A stretch of DNA of 64,000 nucleotides. Source: Candidatus Margulisiibacteriota bacterium. GTDB lineage: Bacteria; Margulisbacteria; WOR-1; JAKLHX01; JBAZKV01. Made by a program: the position numbers and the translations under genes. The DNA is taken from assembly GCA_041650635.1 (NCBI GenBank), contig JBAZKV010000001.1:58244-122243 (forward strand), written 5' to 3'. Positions 16,660-25,120 of the stretch are shown piece by piece (the first letter of the stretch is position 1; the number at the start of each line of letters is the position of its first letter). The notes below the pieces were generated by a model. That model made no database searches and was not told the origin of the DNA. It saw nothing but the letters and a program-made list of their open reading frames with translations.

Positions 16660-17649
16660 TTATTGAAGGGACCCGAGTATCTTGGTTATGGGAGAAAGCA
16701 CCGAAAGCGCGATAAAGGCCACCGCCGCTCCCGAAGCTATCGTGGCCGCCGGCTCCACAAAAGAAACAGCCCTTTTAATCAGTTCGTACGCTTCGTCTTC
16801 GAGGGCTTTACTGGAGCCTTTCATCATGTCCTCTGTTCTGCCGCTCTCCTGCCCCAGTCTTGCTGCAAAGACCAGTTCCTCATCAAAGTTATTATCGGTC
16901 TCAAATGCGCCGGCAAGGCTTTGCCCCTGCCTGACATTGTCAAGAACACCTTCGACGCTTTTTCTAAAGGCCGGGCTGCTCAAGGCTTTTGAGGTGTTGC
17001 TTAGGGCTTCGCAAAGAGGCAGTCCGGAGCTCAGCATATAGTACAGCATTCCGGCTATCCTGGAGCAGTTGAGCTTTTTTATTGTTTTTCCCATCAGCGG
17101 GACGCGCAGCCTGCAGGCCTCTAACGCGGGACCGAACTTTTTGGATGTTGAAAAATAGACGGCAAGCACAGCTGCAGCCGCCAGAAAGGTCAAAAGATAA
17201 GGGAGCAGTTTTACAAAGGAATACAGCACAACGACTTGTGCCGGCGGCTCTATCCCCATCTGGATAGAAAATCCTATCATCTGCGGGAACACATTAAAAA
17301 GAAAAAAGACAAGACAGGCGATAGAGGCCGTCATCACCGCCGCCGGATAGGCAAGAGAAGCTCTGATCTTTTTGCGTATCTCCGCCGTCTTTTCAAGATA
17401 TTCCGCCGCAATAACCAGCCCCTGTTGAGTGCTGCCGCCGGCTTCGCAGGCGCCTATTATGGAAACCGCCTCCAGGTTGAAATACGGCTCCATAGAAGAA
17501 GCCAGCGTTGCTCCGCAGCTAACAGCCTTTTCCACATCCCCTCTAACCTTGGCCGCCTTAAGCGCCTTGACCAGCGGCACGCCGTAAGACAGCAAATGCG
17601 CCAGCCTTTTTATAACCGCGACCTGCTCTTTATTTGACAGCTTTTTCAT
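16660..17649 (-). CDS. GspF/PilC-family platform protein, second copy
   Basis: A 329-residue protein of the T2SSF family, about 80 residues shorter than the pilC at 2198-3421 because the N-terminal extension is missing. Two homologous cytoplasmic domains (about residues 5-120 and 190-310) flank hydrophobic spans near residues 105-130, 150-172 and 300-322. The phrase AACEAGGSTQQGL-like and LGQESGRTEDMM match the conserved G-E-x-G signature of the family. It overlaps tatD by four bases and is followed by a pilin, so it probably assembles that pilin. Confidence 0.85.
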   Translation of the reverse strand: MKKLSNKEQVAVIKRLAHLLSYGVPLVKALKAAKVRGDVEKAVSCGATLASSMEPYFNLEAVSIIGACEAGGSTQQGLVIAAEYLEKTAEIRKKIRASLAYPAAVMTASIACLVFFLFNVFPQMIGFSIQMGIEPPAQVVVLYSFVKLLPYLLTFLAAAAVLAVYFSTSKKFGPALEACRLRVPLMGKTIKKLNCSRIAGMLYYMLSSGLPLCEALSNTSKALSSPAFRKSVEGVLDNVRQGQSLAGAFETDNNFDEELVFAARLGQESGRTEDMMKGSSKALEDEAYELIKRAVSFVEPAATIASGAAVAFIALSVLSPITKILGSLQ

Positions 17650-18428
17650 AGAATTTTTACTGCCTGCTTTCCTATCCCAAAGAATTCTATTGCTGTCTCC
17701 GCTGTCTTTGCCTCCACCTCTTCTTTATTTATCTTTTTTACTTCCGCTATCATTTCCGCCACATACCTGACATATGCAGGTTCATTCCTCTGTCCGCGGA
17801 ACTTTTGAGGGGCAAGATAAGGGCAGTCCGTCTCTATCATCATCCTTTCAAGCGGAACGGTCTTTACGACCTCTCTCATGCTATGCGCGTTCTTAAAGGT
17901 TATTACTCCAGTAAAAGAGATGTAATAACCCAGATCAAGGACCTTTTTTGCGTAGGCGCTGTCCTGCGAAAAGCAGTGAAACACCGCCTTTTGCCCTTTT
18001 GCCTCGCTGTTTAAGACCTCCAGCATTTTATCAGGAGCGCTGCGGCCGTGAAGGACCAGGGGAAGGCCGCTGTCCCTGGAAATCTCTATCTGCTTGACAA
18101 AGGCCTTTGTCTGCACTGCTTCGGGGACCTCATTGTTATAAAAATCCAGTCCTGTCTCTCCTACCGCCAGTGTTTTCTTGTTCTTAAGAAGAGCTGATAA
18201 TTCGCTCAGAGAGCTTTCGTCCAGCTCCCCGGCATTATGGGGATGGATGCCCGCGCAGGCAAAAATGTTGGGATACCGCCCGGCAAGTTCCAGGCTTTTT
18301 TTTGAAGACTCTAGGTCAAACGCGGCGTTTATTATATACTCGACTCCGGCTTCCTTGGCCCTTTTAAGAACTTCCTCAAGGTCGCCGAACTGGCTCATGG
18401 TAAGGTGGGCGTGAGTGTCTATCAGCAT
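17646..18428 (-). CDS. tatD: TatD-family metal-dependent hydrolase (DNase)
   Basis: This 260-residue TIM-barrel metalloenzyme carries all expected motifs: MLIDTHAHL at the start, VGETGLDFY, LVLHGRSAPDKM, HCFSQD and IETDCPYLAP. Family members act as 3'-to-5' exonucleases or D-aminoacyl-linked hydrolases. The ATG at 18428 starts the family homology, one base after the metG stop; a longer in-frame start lies inside metG. metG-tatD adjacency is common in bacteria and supports both calls. Confidence 0.94.
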   Translation of the reverse strand: MLIDTHAHLTMSQFGDLEEVLKRAKEAGVEYIINAAFDLESSKKSLELAGRYPNIFACAGIHPHNAGELDESSLSELSALLKNKKTLAVGETGLDFYNNEVPEAVQTKAFVKQIEISRDSGLPLVLHGRSAPDKMLEVLNSEAKGQKAVFHCFSQDSAYAKKVLDLGYYISFTGVITFKNAHSMREVVKTVPLERMMIETDCPYLAPQKFRGQRNEPAYVRYVAEMIAEVKKINKEEVEAKTAETAIEFFGIGKQAVKIL

Positions 18429-18429
18429 T

Positions 18430-19944
18430 TTATTTTGCAAGCCGGGGGAACAGTGGGGACCCTTTTTGGACCTTGATATCTGCGTCTTTTTCTCTGCAAC
18501 TGCCGCCTGCCCAGTCAAGTCCCATTTGCTGCCTCATCCGGACCGAAGTTTCGGGCATAAAAGGCTCTATCAGTATGGAGACCACCCTGAGGGACTCAAA
18601 AAGGTTGGCCATAACAGCGGCAAGTTCCTGCGTTTTACCCTGTTTGGCCAGCGACCAGGGTGCTTTCTGTTCTATGTAGCTGTTGGCAAAACTTATCAGC
18701 CCCCAAACTCCGGCAAGGGCCTCGGAAGGAAGGATTTCATCCATGGCCTGCTCATACTTTTTGGGAGTATCTATTATCAATTCTAAAAAAACGGCATCCT
18801 GGCTTGAGGCAGTAAGCTTTTGAGCTTTGGGGACCGTGCCGCCAAAGTATTTGTCTATCATCGTCAGGGTCCTGCTGAGCAGGTTCCCGAGGTCGTTGGC
18901 AAGGTCGCTGTTATACCTTGATATCAGCGCCTGGCGCGAAAAATCCCCGTCCGAGCCAAAAGGCACCTCCCTCATCAGGAAATACCTTACCACATCAAGC
19001 CCGAACTCTTCGGAAAGCACAACAGGGTCTACCGCATTACCCACCGACTTGCTCATCTTTTGCCCTTCTACCGTCCACCAGCCGTGGCCAAAAACTATGC
19101 CCGGAAGAGGAAGGTCAAGGGCCATCAGTATAGCCGGCCAGATCACCGCGTGGAACCTGACTATCTCCTTGCCCATAAGGTGGACATCGGCCGGCCACCA
19201 CTTTGAGAATTCTTCCATGTCCTGCGGATATCCGATGGCAGAAATGTAGTTGACAAGAGCATCGAACCAGACATAGATGACATGACCGGGATCGAACGGG
19301 ACCTGTATGCCCCAGGAAAAATTGGTCCTGCTCACATTTAGGTCCTTTAGCCCGCTCTGGATAAAATTCACGACCTCGTTCCTTCTTGAAGCCGGCCTGA
19401 TAAAGTCTGGATGGGAATTGATATATGAAAGAAGCCTGTCCTGATACCTGGACAGGGCAAAAAAGTAGGCCTCTTCCTCTATCTTTTCCACAGGTCTTCC
19501 GCAATCGGGGCAGACCTTTTTGTCCTGCAGTTGGAATTCGGTCCAGTAGGCTTCGCAGGGCCTGCAGTACCAGCCCTGATAGGTGCCTTTATAGATATCA
19601 CCTTTTTCATAGAGTTTCTGGAATATGCTTTGGACAGCTTTCTCGTGCTTCCTATCTGTAGTCCTTATGAACAAATCGTACGATATGTCCAGTTTTCCCC
19701 AGGCTTCTTTGAACTTTTGAACCATTGAGTCTACATGCTCCTTGGAAGATGTCCCCGCCTCATCTGCAGCTCTAGCAATTTTCATGCCATGCTCATCAGT
19801 CCCCGTTAAAAACTTCACATCAAGCCCTTTGAGCCTGTTCCATCTTGCAAGAACATCACATGCGATCTGGGTATAACCGTGCCCTATGTGAGGCACATCG
19901 TTCACATAATATATCGGACTGGTAATATAATATTTTGGGCTCAT
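18430..19944 (-). CDS. metG: Methionyl-tRNA synthetase
   Basis: This 504-residue class I synthetase charges tRNA-Met. It has the HIGH-type motif PHIGHGYT near residue 20, a zinc-knuckle segment (CRPCEAYW...CPDCGRP, about residues 127-150), the KMSKS motif (QKMSKSVGN, near residue 295) and an anticodon-binding helical domain. There is no C-terminal tRNA-binding extension, so it is the short form. It heads the minus-strand run down to oppF. A consensus -10 box ends 8 bases from the ATG, indicating a leaderless mRNA. Confidence 0.96.
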   Translation of the reverse strand: MSPKYYITSPIYYVNDVPHIGHGYTQIACDVLARWNRLKGLDVKFLTGTDEHGMKIARAADEAGTSSKEHVDSMVQKFKEAWGKLDISYDLFIRTTDRKHEKAVQSIFQKLYEKGDIYKGTYQGWYCRPCEAYWTEFQLQDKKVCPDCGRPVEKIEEEAYFFALSRYQDRLLSYINSHPDFIRPASRRNEVVNFIQSGLKDLNVSRTNFSWGIQVPFDPGHVIYVWFDALVNYISAIGYPQDMEEFSKWWPADVHLMGKEIVRFHAVIWPAILMALDLPLPGIVFGHGWWTVEGQKMSKSVGNAVDPVVLSEEFGLDVVRYFLMREVPFGSDGDFSRQALISRYNSDLANDLGNLLSRTLTMIDKYFGGTVPKAQKLTASSQDAVFLELIIDTPKKYEQAMDEILPSEALAGVWGLISFANSYIEQKAPWSLAKQGKTQELAAVMANLFESLRVVSILIEPFMPETSVRMRQQMGLDWAGGSCREKDADIKVQKGSPLFPRLAK

Positions 19945-19952
19945 TTTATTGA

Positions 19953-19981
19953 ATTATAGCATCTTGAGGCAAGTTCCGAAC
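19953..19981 (-). promoter_or_regulatory. Sigma-70-like promoter of metG (near-leaderless)
   Basis: TATAAT on the minus strand occupies 19953-19958 and is 8 bases from the metG ATG. The -35 region at the right distance (about 19975-19981) is weak. No ribosome binding site lies between. The same -10-to-ATG spacing occurs at the permease gene (25071) and the minor pilin gene (5584). Confidence 0.6.
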
Positions 19982-20035
19982 ATAAAAGAGGACCGAGGAA
20001 AAGCAGGACTGTTGAAAAAACCAACACTTCGTCAG

Positions 20036-22354
20036 TTACGGGGTGGTCCTTTGATAAAAACCGATATTACAGTTCTTTCCGCCAGGAACAATACCTCCAA
20101 CATTAGGCGGCCATAAAACCATGAACTGAATATGGAGATATTCGGTCCTATGGCACTGTGCTCCGCTTGGAGAAACATATACAAGACCTGTCTGGCTTCT
20201 GTTCACTATTGATGTCCCGTTGGCATTATCTCCGGCAATGATATTCCTATCCGAGTTATAGTACAGCTTTCCGTTATCCGGAACCAAGATTTCCGGACTT
20301 GACAGGATACTATCAAAACCCGGCTCCGCCTCGGGCACCGATGTTCCCGAAGTTCCTGTCAAAAAACTTTTTGTCTGCTGCGGGGTCGCGCTTGTAGATA
20401 TGATAGGCACGGTATTGTATGAGATCGGGTTCCCGCCTTCTTTATAGATCCATTGTTTTCTTGCTATACCATTCATATCATTGGCCCATGCAAACCATCT
20501 CATGGTTGATGTCCTGGGATCAAGGATCCTTCCCTCGATCGGTCCCGGGACCTGTCTCAATATGTCTTTATCGCTATATACATAAACACTCCACTGCAGG
20601 TTCGGCTGGTCATAATAAGGGGCCTGTAAAGTCAGTCCGGTCTGGTAAAACCTTGAGGCTCCGTCACCGGTAAGATAGTTGCCGGGGGCTTCACTTCCGG
20701 CAATAGGATTAATACTATCGCCTTTTATCCAGATCGAAGGAAAAGGGCTGGTCGTCCGCCCTGGAGTCAGCAAAAATCCTGCCACATGGTTCAATACCGC
20801 CATTTTCTTGTCCGTGACATCTGCTTTTGTCACGCTAGGGCTCCCGTTCAGGTTATAAGCAACAACGGTCTGGGGCCTGTCAGCAGGCGACACATTCTCA
20901 AGCCCCAAATGAAAGAGCAGAGGCGTTGATTCAAATGTGGAAAATTTCCACCCGGGATCAGTATAACCCAGGCTGAATACGGGATAACCTATAGGAATAT
21001 CCCCGGTCCCGGTGGAATCGGATATCGTAAAAGGCGCGCTTTCCGAGACAGCTGTATTTCCTGCCGTATTCTTTGCAATGATCTTTATCCTAACGGCGCT
21101 GGAATCCATCTGGGGAGTTGTCCATTCATAATTCCCCGTGTTGGAGATACCGGCAGCGATCGGCAGATAGACAGAACCTTCGCTCCGTGAATAATAAATT
21201 GAAATGCCGTCACCCCGCACAGGAAAACCTTCCGAAGACGCGTTCCAGGTTATCAGATGCTGTTCGCCGCACTTCCATCTTTCCCCCCCGAGAGGAGAAG
21301 AGAGCTCTATTTCCGGAAAATAGATCCGGTCAAGATACTTGGCAGTATCCGACATCGCAGAAAACATTCCGGCTTTGCTGCTCTCGCTTGACTCGATGAA
21401 CCAGTTCGTCTCTCCCAGCCCGGATTTATCTATATTGAACCAGTTGTACGATTTGACCGCAGGGTACTGCGTCTTCATTTTGGCAAACGCGTCGATTATC
21501 CATGGCCCTTTCTTATCCCAGGTGGCCCAGTCATAGACCTCGGAACAGGCAAACTCGGCTATCATTACGGGTTTTCCAGGATGGGAAGATGTCAGCAGAT
21601 CATAAGGCTGCCGAAAAAGCGCATCAAACGAGTTCCATCCCCAAGGCCTTGTACCTCCCCAGTTATAGTTATCTATAGCTATCCAGTCTACATAGTCGTC
21701 CCCCGGATAGTAATTGTCCGCATTATTCCAGGGCTCATCGGGAACGCTGCCCCCATACACGCACCAGACCCATGTGACATTGTCAGCTCCGGCGCTGGAA
21801 AAGATATCATGAACATGTCTCCACGCCGCGATATACTTTAGAGTTGACTCCAAACCTCCCCCATTCTGTTCTCCGCTCCACGGATACCAGTTGCCGTTCA
21901 TCTCATGAGCAAACCTGAGAAATACCGGTTTATTGAAAGCTTTAATGGACTGCGCCCAGCTTGTGATATACGGATCAAAGTCGCCGTTAATGATATTCTG
22001 GAGGCTGTAGACCGGGTCACTTGCTAAATACTTCCAGGGTTCCCAGGTTATATGTGGGATACTGTCTCTATCGATCAGGGCATTACACTCCGCCGTCATA
22101 AATCCGTTGGCAGAGCTTCCCCAGGATTGGAACCACATCACCGAACCCAGATGACGGCCCATATTCGTCTCGTAAGACGGGAGATAGCTCAGGACCAGCG
22201 GGGGTTTTGAAGAATTGGCCGGCTCATAATCCACGAACGCACCAATATAACAGCCATCGATGTCTGCTCCGATCGTTCCATAAAGGTCCGTTGCACTGCA
22301 CAATGACACTGCAGATAAGAGAATGATGCTTGCAGCCAGTATTTTTGCTTTCAT
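20036..22354 (-). CDS. Secreted glycoside hydrolase family 26 protein (beta-mannanase/glucanase type) with C-terminal extensions
   Basis: A 772-residue exported enzyme. A signal peptide covers about residues 1-22. The GH26 domain (about residues 25-325) shows the acid/base motif FLRFAHEMNGNWYPW (Glu near 152) and the nucleophile motif PVMIAEFACSE (Glu near 267). It is predicted to cleave beta-1,4-mannan or a related beta-glucan. Around residues 350-445 an Ig-like domain begins SSPLGGERWKCGEQHLITW. The last ~310 residues are unrecognised. The start at 22354 is chosen because an ATG at 22366 would abut the promoter's -10 box. It is preceded by a sigma-28-like promoter shared with the giant genes. 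Confidence 0.87.
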   Translation of the reverse strand: MKAKILAASIILLSAVSLCSATDLYGTIGADIDGCYIGAFVDYEPANSSKPPLVLSYLPSYETNMGRHLGSVMWFQSWGSSANGFMTAECNALIDRDSIPHITWEPWKYLASDPVYSLQNIINGDFDPYITSWAQSIKAFNKPVFLRFAHEMNGNWYPWSGEQNGGGLESTLKYIAAWRHVHDIFSSAGADNVTWVWCVYGGSVPDEPWNNADNYYPGDDYVDWIAIDNYNWGGTRPWGWNSFDALFRQPYDLLTSSHPGKPVMIAEFACSEVYDWATWDKKGPWIIDAFAKMKTQYPAVKSYNWFNIDKSGLGETNWFIESSESSKAGMFSAMSDTAKYLDRIYFPEIELSSPLGGERWKCGEQHLITWNASSEGFPVRGDGISIYYSRSEGSVYLPIAAGISNTGNYEWTTPQMDSSAVRIKIIAKNTAGNTAVSESAPFTISDSTGTGDIPIGYPVFSLGYTDPGWKFSTFESTPLLFHLGLENVSPADRPQTVVAYNLNGSPSVTKADVTDKKMAVLNHVAGFLLTPGRTTSPFPSIWIKGDSINPIAGSEAPGNYLTGDGASRFYQTGLTLQAPYYDQPNLQWSVYVYSDKDILRQVPGPIEGRILDPRTSTMRWFAWANDMNGIARKQWIYKEGGNPISYNTVPIISTSATPQQTKSFLTGTSGTSVPEAEPGFDSILSSPEILVPDNGKLYYNSDRNIIAGDNANGTSIVNRSQTGLVYVSPSGAQCHRTEYLHIQFMVLWPPNVGGIVPGGKNCNIGFYQRTTP

Positions 22355-22366
22355 ATGCACGACCAT

Positions 22367-22393
22367 ATATCGTTCGGGAACATGTGCGATTTC
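22367..22393 (-). promoter_or_regulatory. Sigma-28-like promoter of the GH26 gene
   Basis: Minus strand: -35 GAAA at 22393-22390, a 15-nt spacer, then AACGATAT at 22374-22367. The ATG at 22354 is 12 bases downstream. The layout is identical to the promoters of the giant-gene cassette and matches the FliA/SigD pattern (xAAA-N15-GCCGATAW). Confidence 0.75.
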
Positions 22394-22414
22394 AGGCCCG
22401 TCTTCTTCTCACCG

Positions 22415-23590
22415 TCAATCGACGGGGAAAAGTATCCTTATGTGGGAAACATTCTTGAGGGCGGAGTTTGCCCATTTTGGAAGGGGTTTGCTCATGTCGC
22501 TGTCCAGCCAGAGCCTTGGCATTGGCTCCCAGCTATTCTTTCCGGCATACTTTACCTGCACTATGAACCTCTCCAGCAGGTCCTGAGCAATGGTATCCGA
22601 ATCGATATTCAGGGGTCTGTACACCGGCCTAAGATAAGAAGAGAACAGCGGCATCAGTCCTTCCAGAGGTTTTCCTTTTATCGAAGTAGGACCTACTACC
22701 ATCCACTGGGTCAGCAGCCTGGCATTTCCCATTTCGGGGCTCATGCCGTGATCCGAAGGGATTATCTGAAAACCTCCGACCTTTCCCTTGGGGGAAGTAG
22801 AAATATCTATAACCCCGGTATGATTGGCCCTTATCCTTCCGGTCGAAGAGTACAGCCCTCCCCCGAACCTTCCTATCCCCTGAACCGGCTTGAGGACTTC
22901 GGCTATTACAATATCCTGGGACCCTGTGTAGTCCACGCTGACTGCTCCGCCAAACCTGTTCTCAAAGATTATTTCCCTCGGATACTTAAGCGGCCTTTCT
23001 ACCGGAATTATTATCCTGTCGCCAAGCTGCGGGACATAGCCTTCTTCAACTTCACTTTCTGTACTTCCGGCACGGGCAAATAACACCCTGTTGCCCACCA
23101 TCGGAGAATAGCTGCCGCCAAATATCGAAGTTCCTCCCTGGATAGCGGTATATAGAGAGGAATTTGGGCTTACATACGAGTTGTAATTGCCGGGAAGGTC
23201 AAGCGCCTCTTTTGGGACTATTGAAAAAATGATCCCTCTGCCTTCCCTCGTGTTGGTCCCGGTCTTGATGTGTATGGCATTGACCGCGGTGGCCGCCACT
23301 CTTCCCGTCTTTGCCCATTTGCTGGCGGTATATCCCCTGCTATTTGTCCTTGCACAAGGATAGAGGACCCTTCCGACCGCCTCTTTTGACACCCCTCCGT
23401 CATGGCTGACGCTTATCAGCCCGTCCCTTGAATTTTCTATCTCTATCCTCAACAGTTCTACGCTGCGGCCCTCGTCCATGGCAAAACAATTCATCCCCAT
23501 TAAAAAAAACAATAAGATCCCTATACCAAATCTTTTAACATTGGACATTGGAAATTGGAAATTGGAAATTGGAAATTGGAAATTTGCCAT
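22415..23590 (-). CDS. Predicted secreted protein of unknown function
   Basis: A 391-residue protein if it starts at ATG 23590, which overlaps the TAA of the upstream permease by one base; a start at 23548 (377 residues) would skip a heptamer repeat. Residues about 20-36 (FGIGILLFFLMGMNCFA) form a signal peptide h-region and cleavage site. The mature part has mixed alpha/beta composition, with phrases such as LGDRIIIPVERPL and GRIRANHTGVIDISTSPKG. I recognise no family. It lies between a permease and the GH26 gene and probably works at the cell surface or periplasm. Confidence 0.7.
   Translation of the reverse strand: MANFQFPISNFQFPMSNVKRFGIGILLFFLMGMNCFAMDEGRSVELLRIEIENSRDGLISVSHDGGVSKEAVGRVLYPCARTNSRGYTASKWAKTGRVAATAVNAIHIKTGTNTREGRGIIFSIVPKEALDLPGNYNSYVSPNSSLYTAIQGGTSIFGGSYSPMVGNRVLFARAGSTESEVEEGYVPQLGDRIIIPVERPLKYPREIIFENRFGGAVSVDYTGSQDIVIAEVLKPVQGIGRFGGGLYSSTGRIRANHTGVIDISTSPKGKVGGFQIIPSDHGMSPEMGNARLLTQWMVVGPTSIKGKPLEGLMPLFSSYLRPVYRPLNIDSDTIAQDLLERFIVQVKYAGKNSWEPMPRLWLDSDMSKPLPKWANSALKNVSHIRILFPVD
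23540..23584. repeat. ATTGGAA heptanucleotide tandem repeat
   Basis: One variant unit ATTGGAC followed by five exact copies of ATTGGAA and a partial unit. It lies across the start of the secreted-protein gene and, on the minus strand, would encode an NFQFPIS-type repeat at the extreme N-terminus. It belongs with the AATGACT (360-377) and CCTTGAC (35139-35170) heptamer repeats. Confidence 0.9.
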
Positions 23591-25071
23591 TAGAAATACA
23601 TCTTTCCCGCCGCTATCAGCCCCGCCAGGGCCAGCAGCCACATGTACACTATCGTCTTTTTAAGTATATCCTGCACATTTATGTTAAGGTTGTTAGCTAT
23701 CCAGACATTGTGGGTATTGGTGGGATCGCAGACCCCCTGCAGCTGGCCCACCGACATGAGCGCGGCCATTATTGCCGCCGGTGACAGCACTTTGGATGAG
23801 AGCAGAAGACCAATGAGCCCGGCCCCCATTCCCCAGATGTTGAGCGGGCCCCTGTAAAGGGCCAGCGGGGCCAGAGAGGCAAAAAAGATCACATACGGGA
23901 CCGGACTGGACGGAACTACATTTAGGAGCAGAGGAGAAACGGCTCCTGTAACCAGGGGATGCGTAACGGCATTTAGGACCATCCCTATCCCCATGATAAG
24001 CGCTATCGCCGGGCCGACCAGCCCCACCCCTTCGAGGATAGAGCGGCTCAGCAGCTTGATACTGTCTTTTCTAAGCGTGGCAAAAAAGCCCCACACAAGG
24101 CCGAGAGCTATCGCAGCGATAATGGGAAAATCAAAGGCGCGGACCGGTTTAAAGATGAGGTTATATATAGCAAAGCAAAGTATAAGGACTATCGGCACTA
24201 CCGGCGTAAGAACGGCAAAAACCGAGATCTTTGGGGAAAATTCCTGCCCTTTGACCAGCTTTAAGGAGGTTTTTAGCATGTCCGCAACAAAGGCCAGAAC
24301 AAAAACAAAAGCGAAAAACAAAGCGGCATACTTTGCCCAGTCCGTCATCAGGGCGGACTTTACAACCCTCAGGGCAGCCTGGAGCTGTCCGCCAACAAAA
24401 AGCAGGTAGATCAAGGCGCAAAGGACCGCGGCTGCGGTAAGATACAGAATGGTTTTTTTTGCTTCAAATCTGACACCGACCTCTTTAAGAAGAAAGATCA
24501 GCAGGATCGCAAAAAAACCTGCGGCAAGCACAACGGCAAACCCCATTATCTGCGGCTGGGAAAGACCCAGAACGCTGATATAAAGCTGCCAGTTGGCAAG
24601 ATTGAAAAGACCCCCAAAGCTGAGCCCCAGAAGGAACAGGCTGCCGGCGGTTATCGGCGCCACTCCTATCGAGAGCAGGATAGGAAATACTATGGACGCT
24701 ACCATGATGACGGAGCCCAGGCCTCCAAGCACGGTAAAAAGCAGCGCCACTGCCAGCGACATTACAAGACAGACGCGGAAAGGATTGTCGCCCGCCAGTT
24801 CGGCCACCTTTTTTATCAGGTCAGCGGCTATCCCCGAGTTGGCCACGAACTGCGACAGCATAGAGCCGAATAGCACGGTAATTATGGCGGCATTAAGCCT
24901 CATAGCCCCGTCCGAAATAATATAGGAAGCGATATCTTTTGTCGGCACGCCTGCAAAAAAGCCGATTAGGACGGCCATGACGGGAAGGGCAATAAGAGCG
25001 GGAAGCCTGTTAAGGTACATCAGGGCCGCAAAAAATACAAAGATCAAAAGAAGGGCAAAAGCAACGAACAT
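23590..25071 (-). CDS. Inner-membrane permease, ion-transporter (GntP/citrate-type) family
   Basis: A 493-residue polytopic protein with about 12 predicted transmembrane helices in two halves separated by a charged loop near residues 260-285. Features are an N-terminal LPALIALPVMAVLIGFFAG, a mid-protein ALIMGIGMVLNAVTH segment and a late conserved-looking CDPTNTHNVWIANNL. This architecture resembles GntP or CitMHS-type organic-acid:cation symporters, but I cannot fix the substrate. A -10 box TATAAT ends 8 bases from the ATG, so the mRNA should be leaderless. The downstream secreted-protein gene overlaps its stop codon. Confidence 0.7.
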   Translation of the reverse strand: MFVAFALLLIFVFFAALMYLNRLPALIALPVMAVLIGFFAGVPTKDIASYIISDGAMRLNAAIITVLFGSMLSQFVANSGIAADLIKKVAELAGDNPFRVCLVMSLAVALLFTVLGGLGSVIMVASIVFPILLSIGVAPITAGSLFLLGLSFGGLFNLANWQLYISVLGLSQPQIMGFAVVLAAGFFAILLIFLLKEVGVRFEAKKTILYLTAAAVLCALIYLLFVGGQLQAALRVVKSALMTDWAKYAALFFAFVFVLAFVADMLKTSLKLVKGQEFSPKISVFAVLTPVVPIVLILCFAIYNLIFKPVRAFDFPIIAAIALGLVWGFFATLRKDSIKLLSRSILEGVGLVGPAIALIMGIGMVLNAVTHPLVTGAVSPLLLNVVPSSPVPYVIFFASLAPLALYRGPLNIWGMGAGLIGLLLSSKVLSPAAIMAALMSVGQLQGVCDPTNTHNVWIANNLNINVQDILKKTIVYMWLLALAGLIAAGKMYF

Positions 25072-25079
25072 GATAATGG

Positions 25080-25108
25080 ATTATAGCATGTAAGGCTTGA
25101 TCATTAAA
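25080..25108 (-). promoter_or_regulatory. Sigma-70-like promoter of the permease gene (near-leaderless)
   Basis: Minus-strand TATAAT occupies 25080-25085, exactly 8 bases from the ATG at 25071. A weak TTTAAT (25103-25108) lies 17 nt further upstream. No ribosome binding site is possible in the remaining leader. Confidence 0.6.
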
Positions 25109-25120
25109 ACAACTTTTCCT

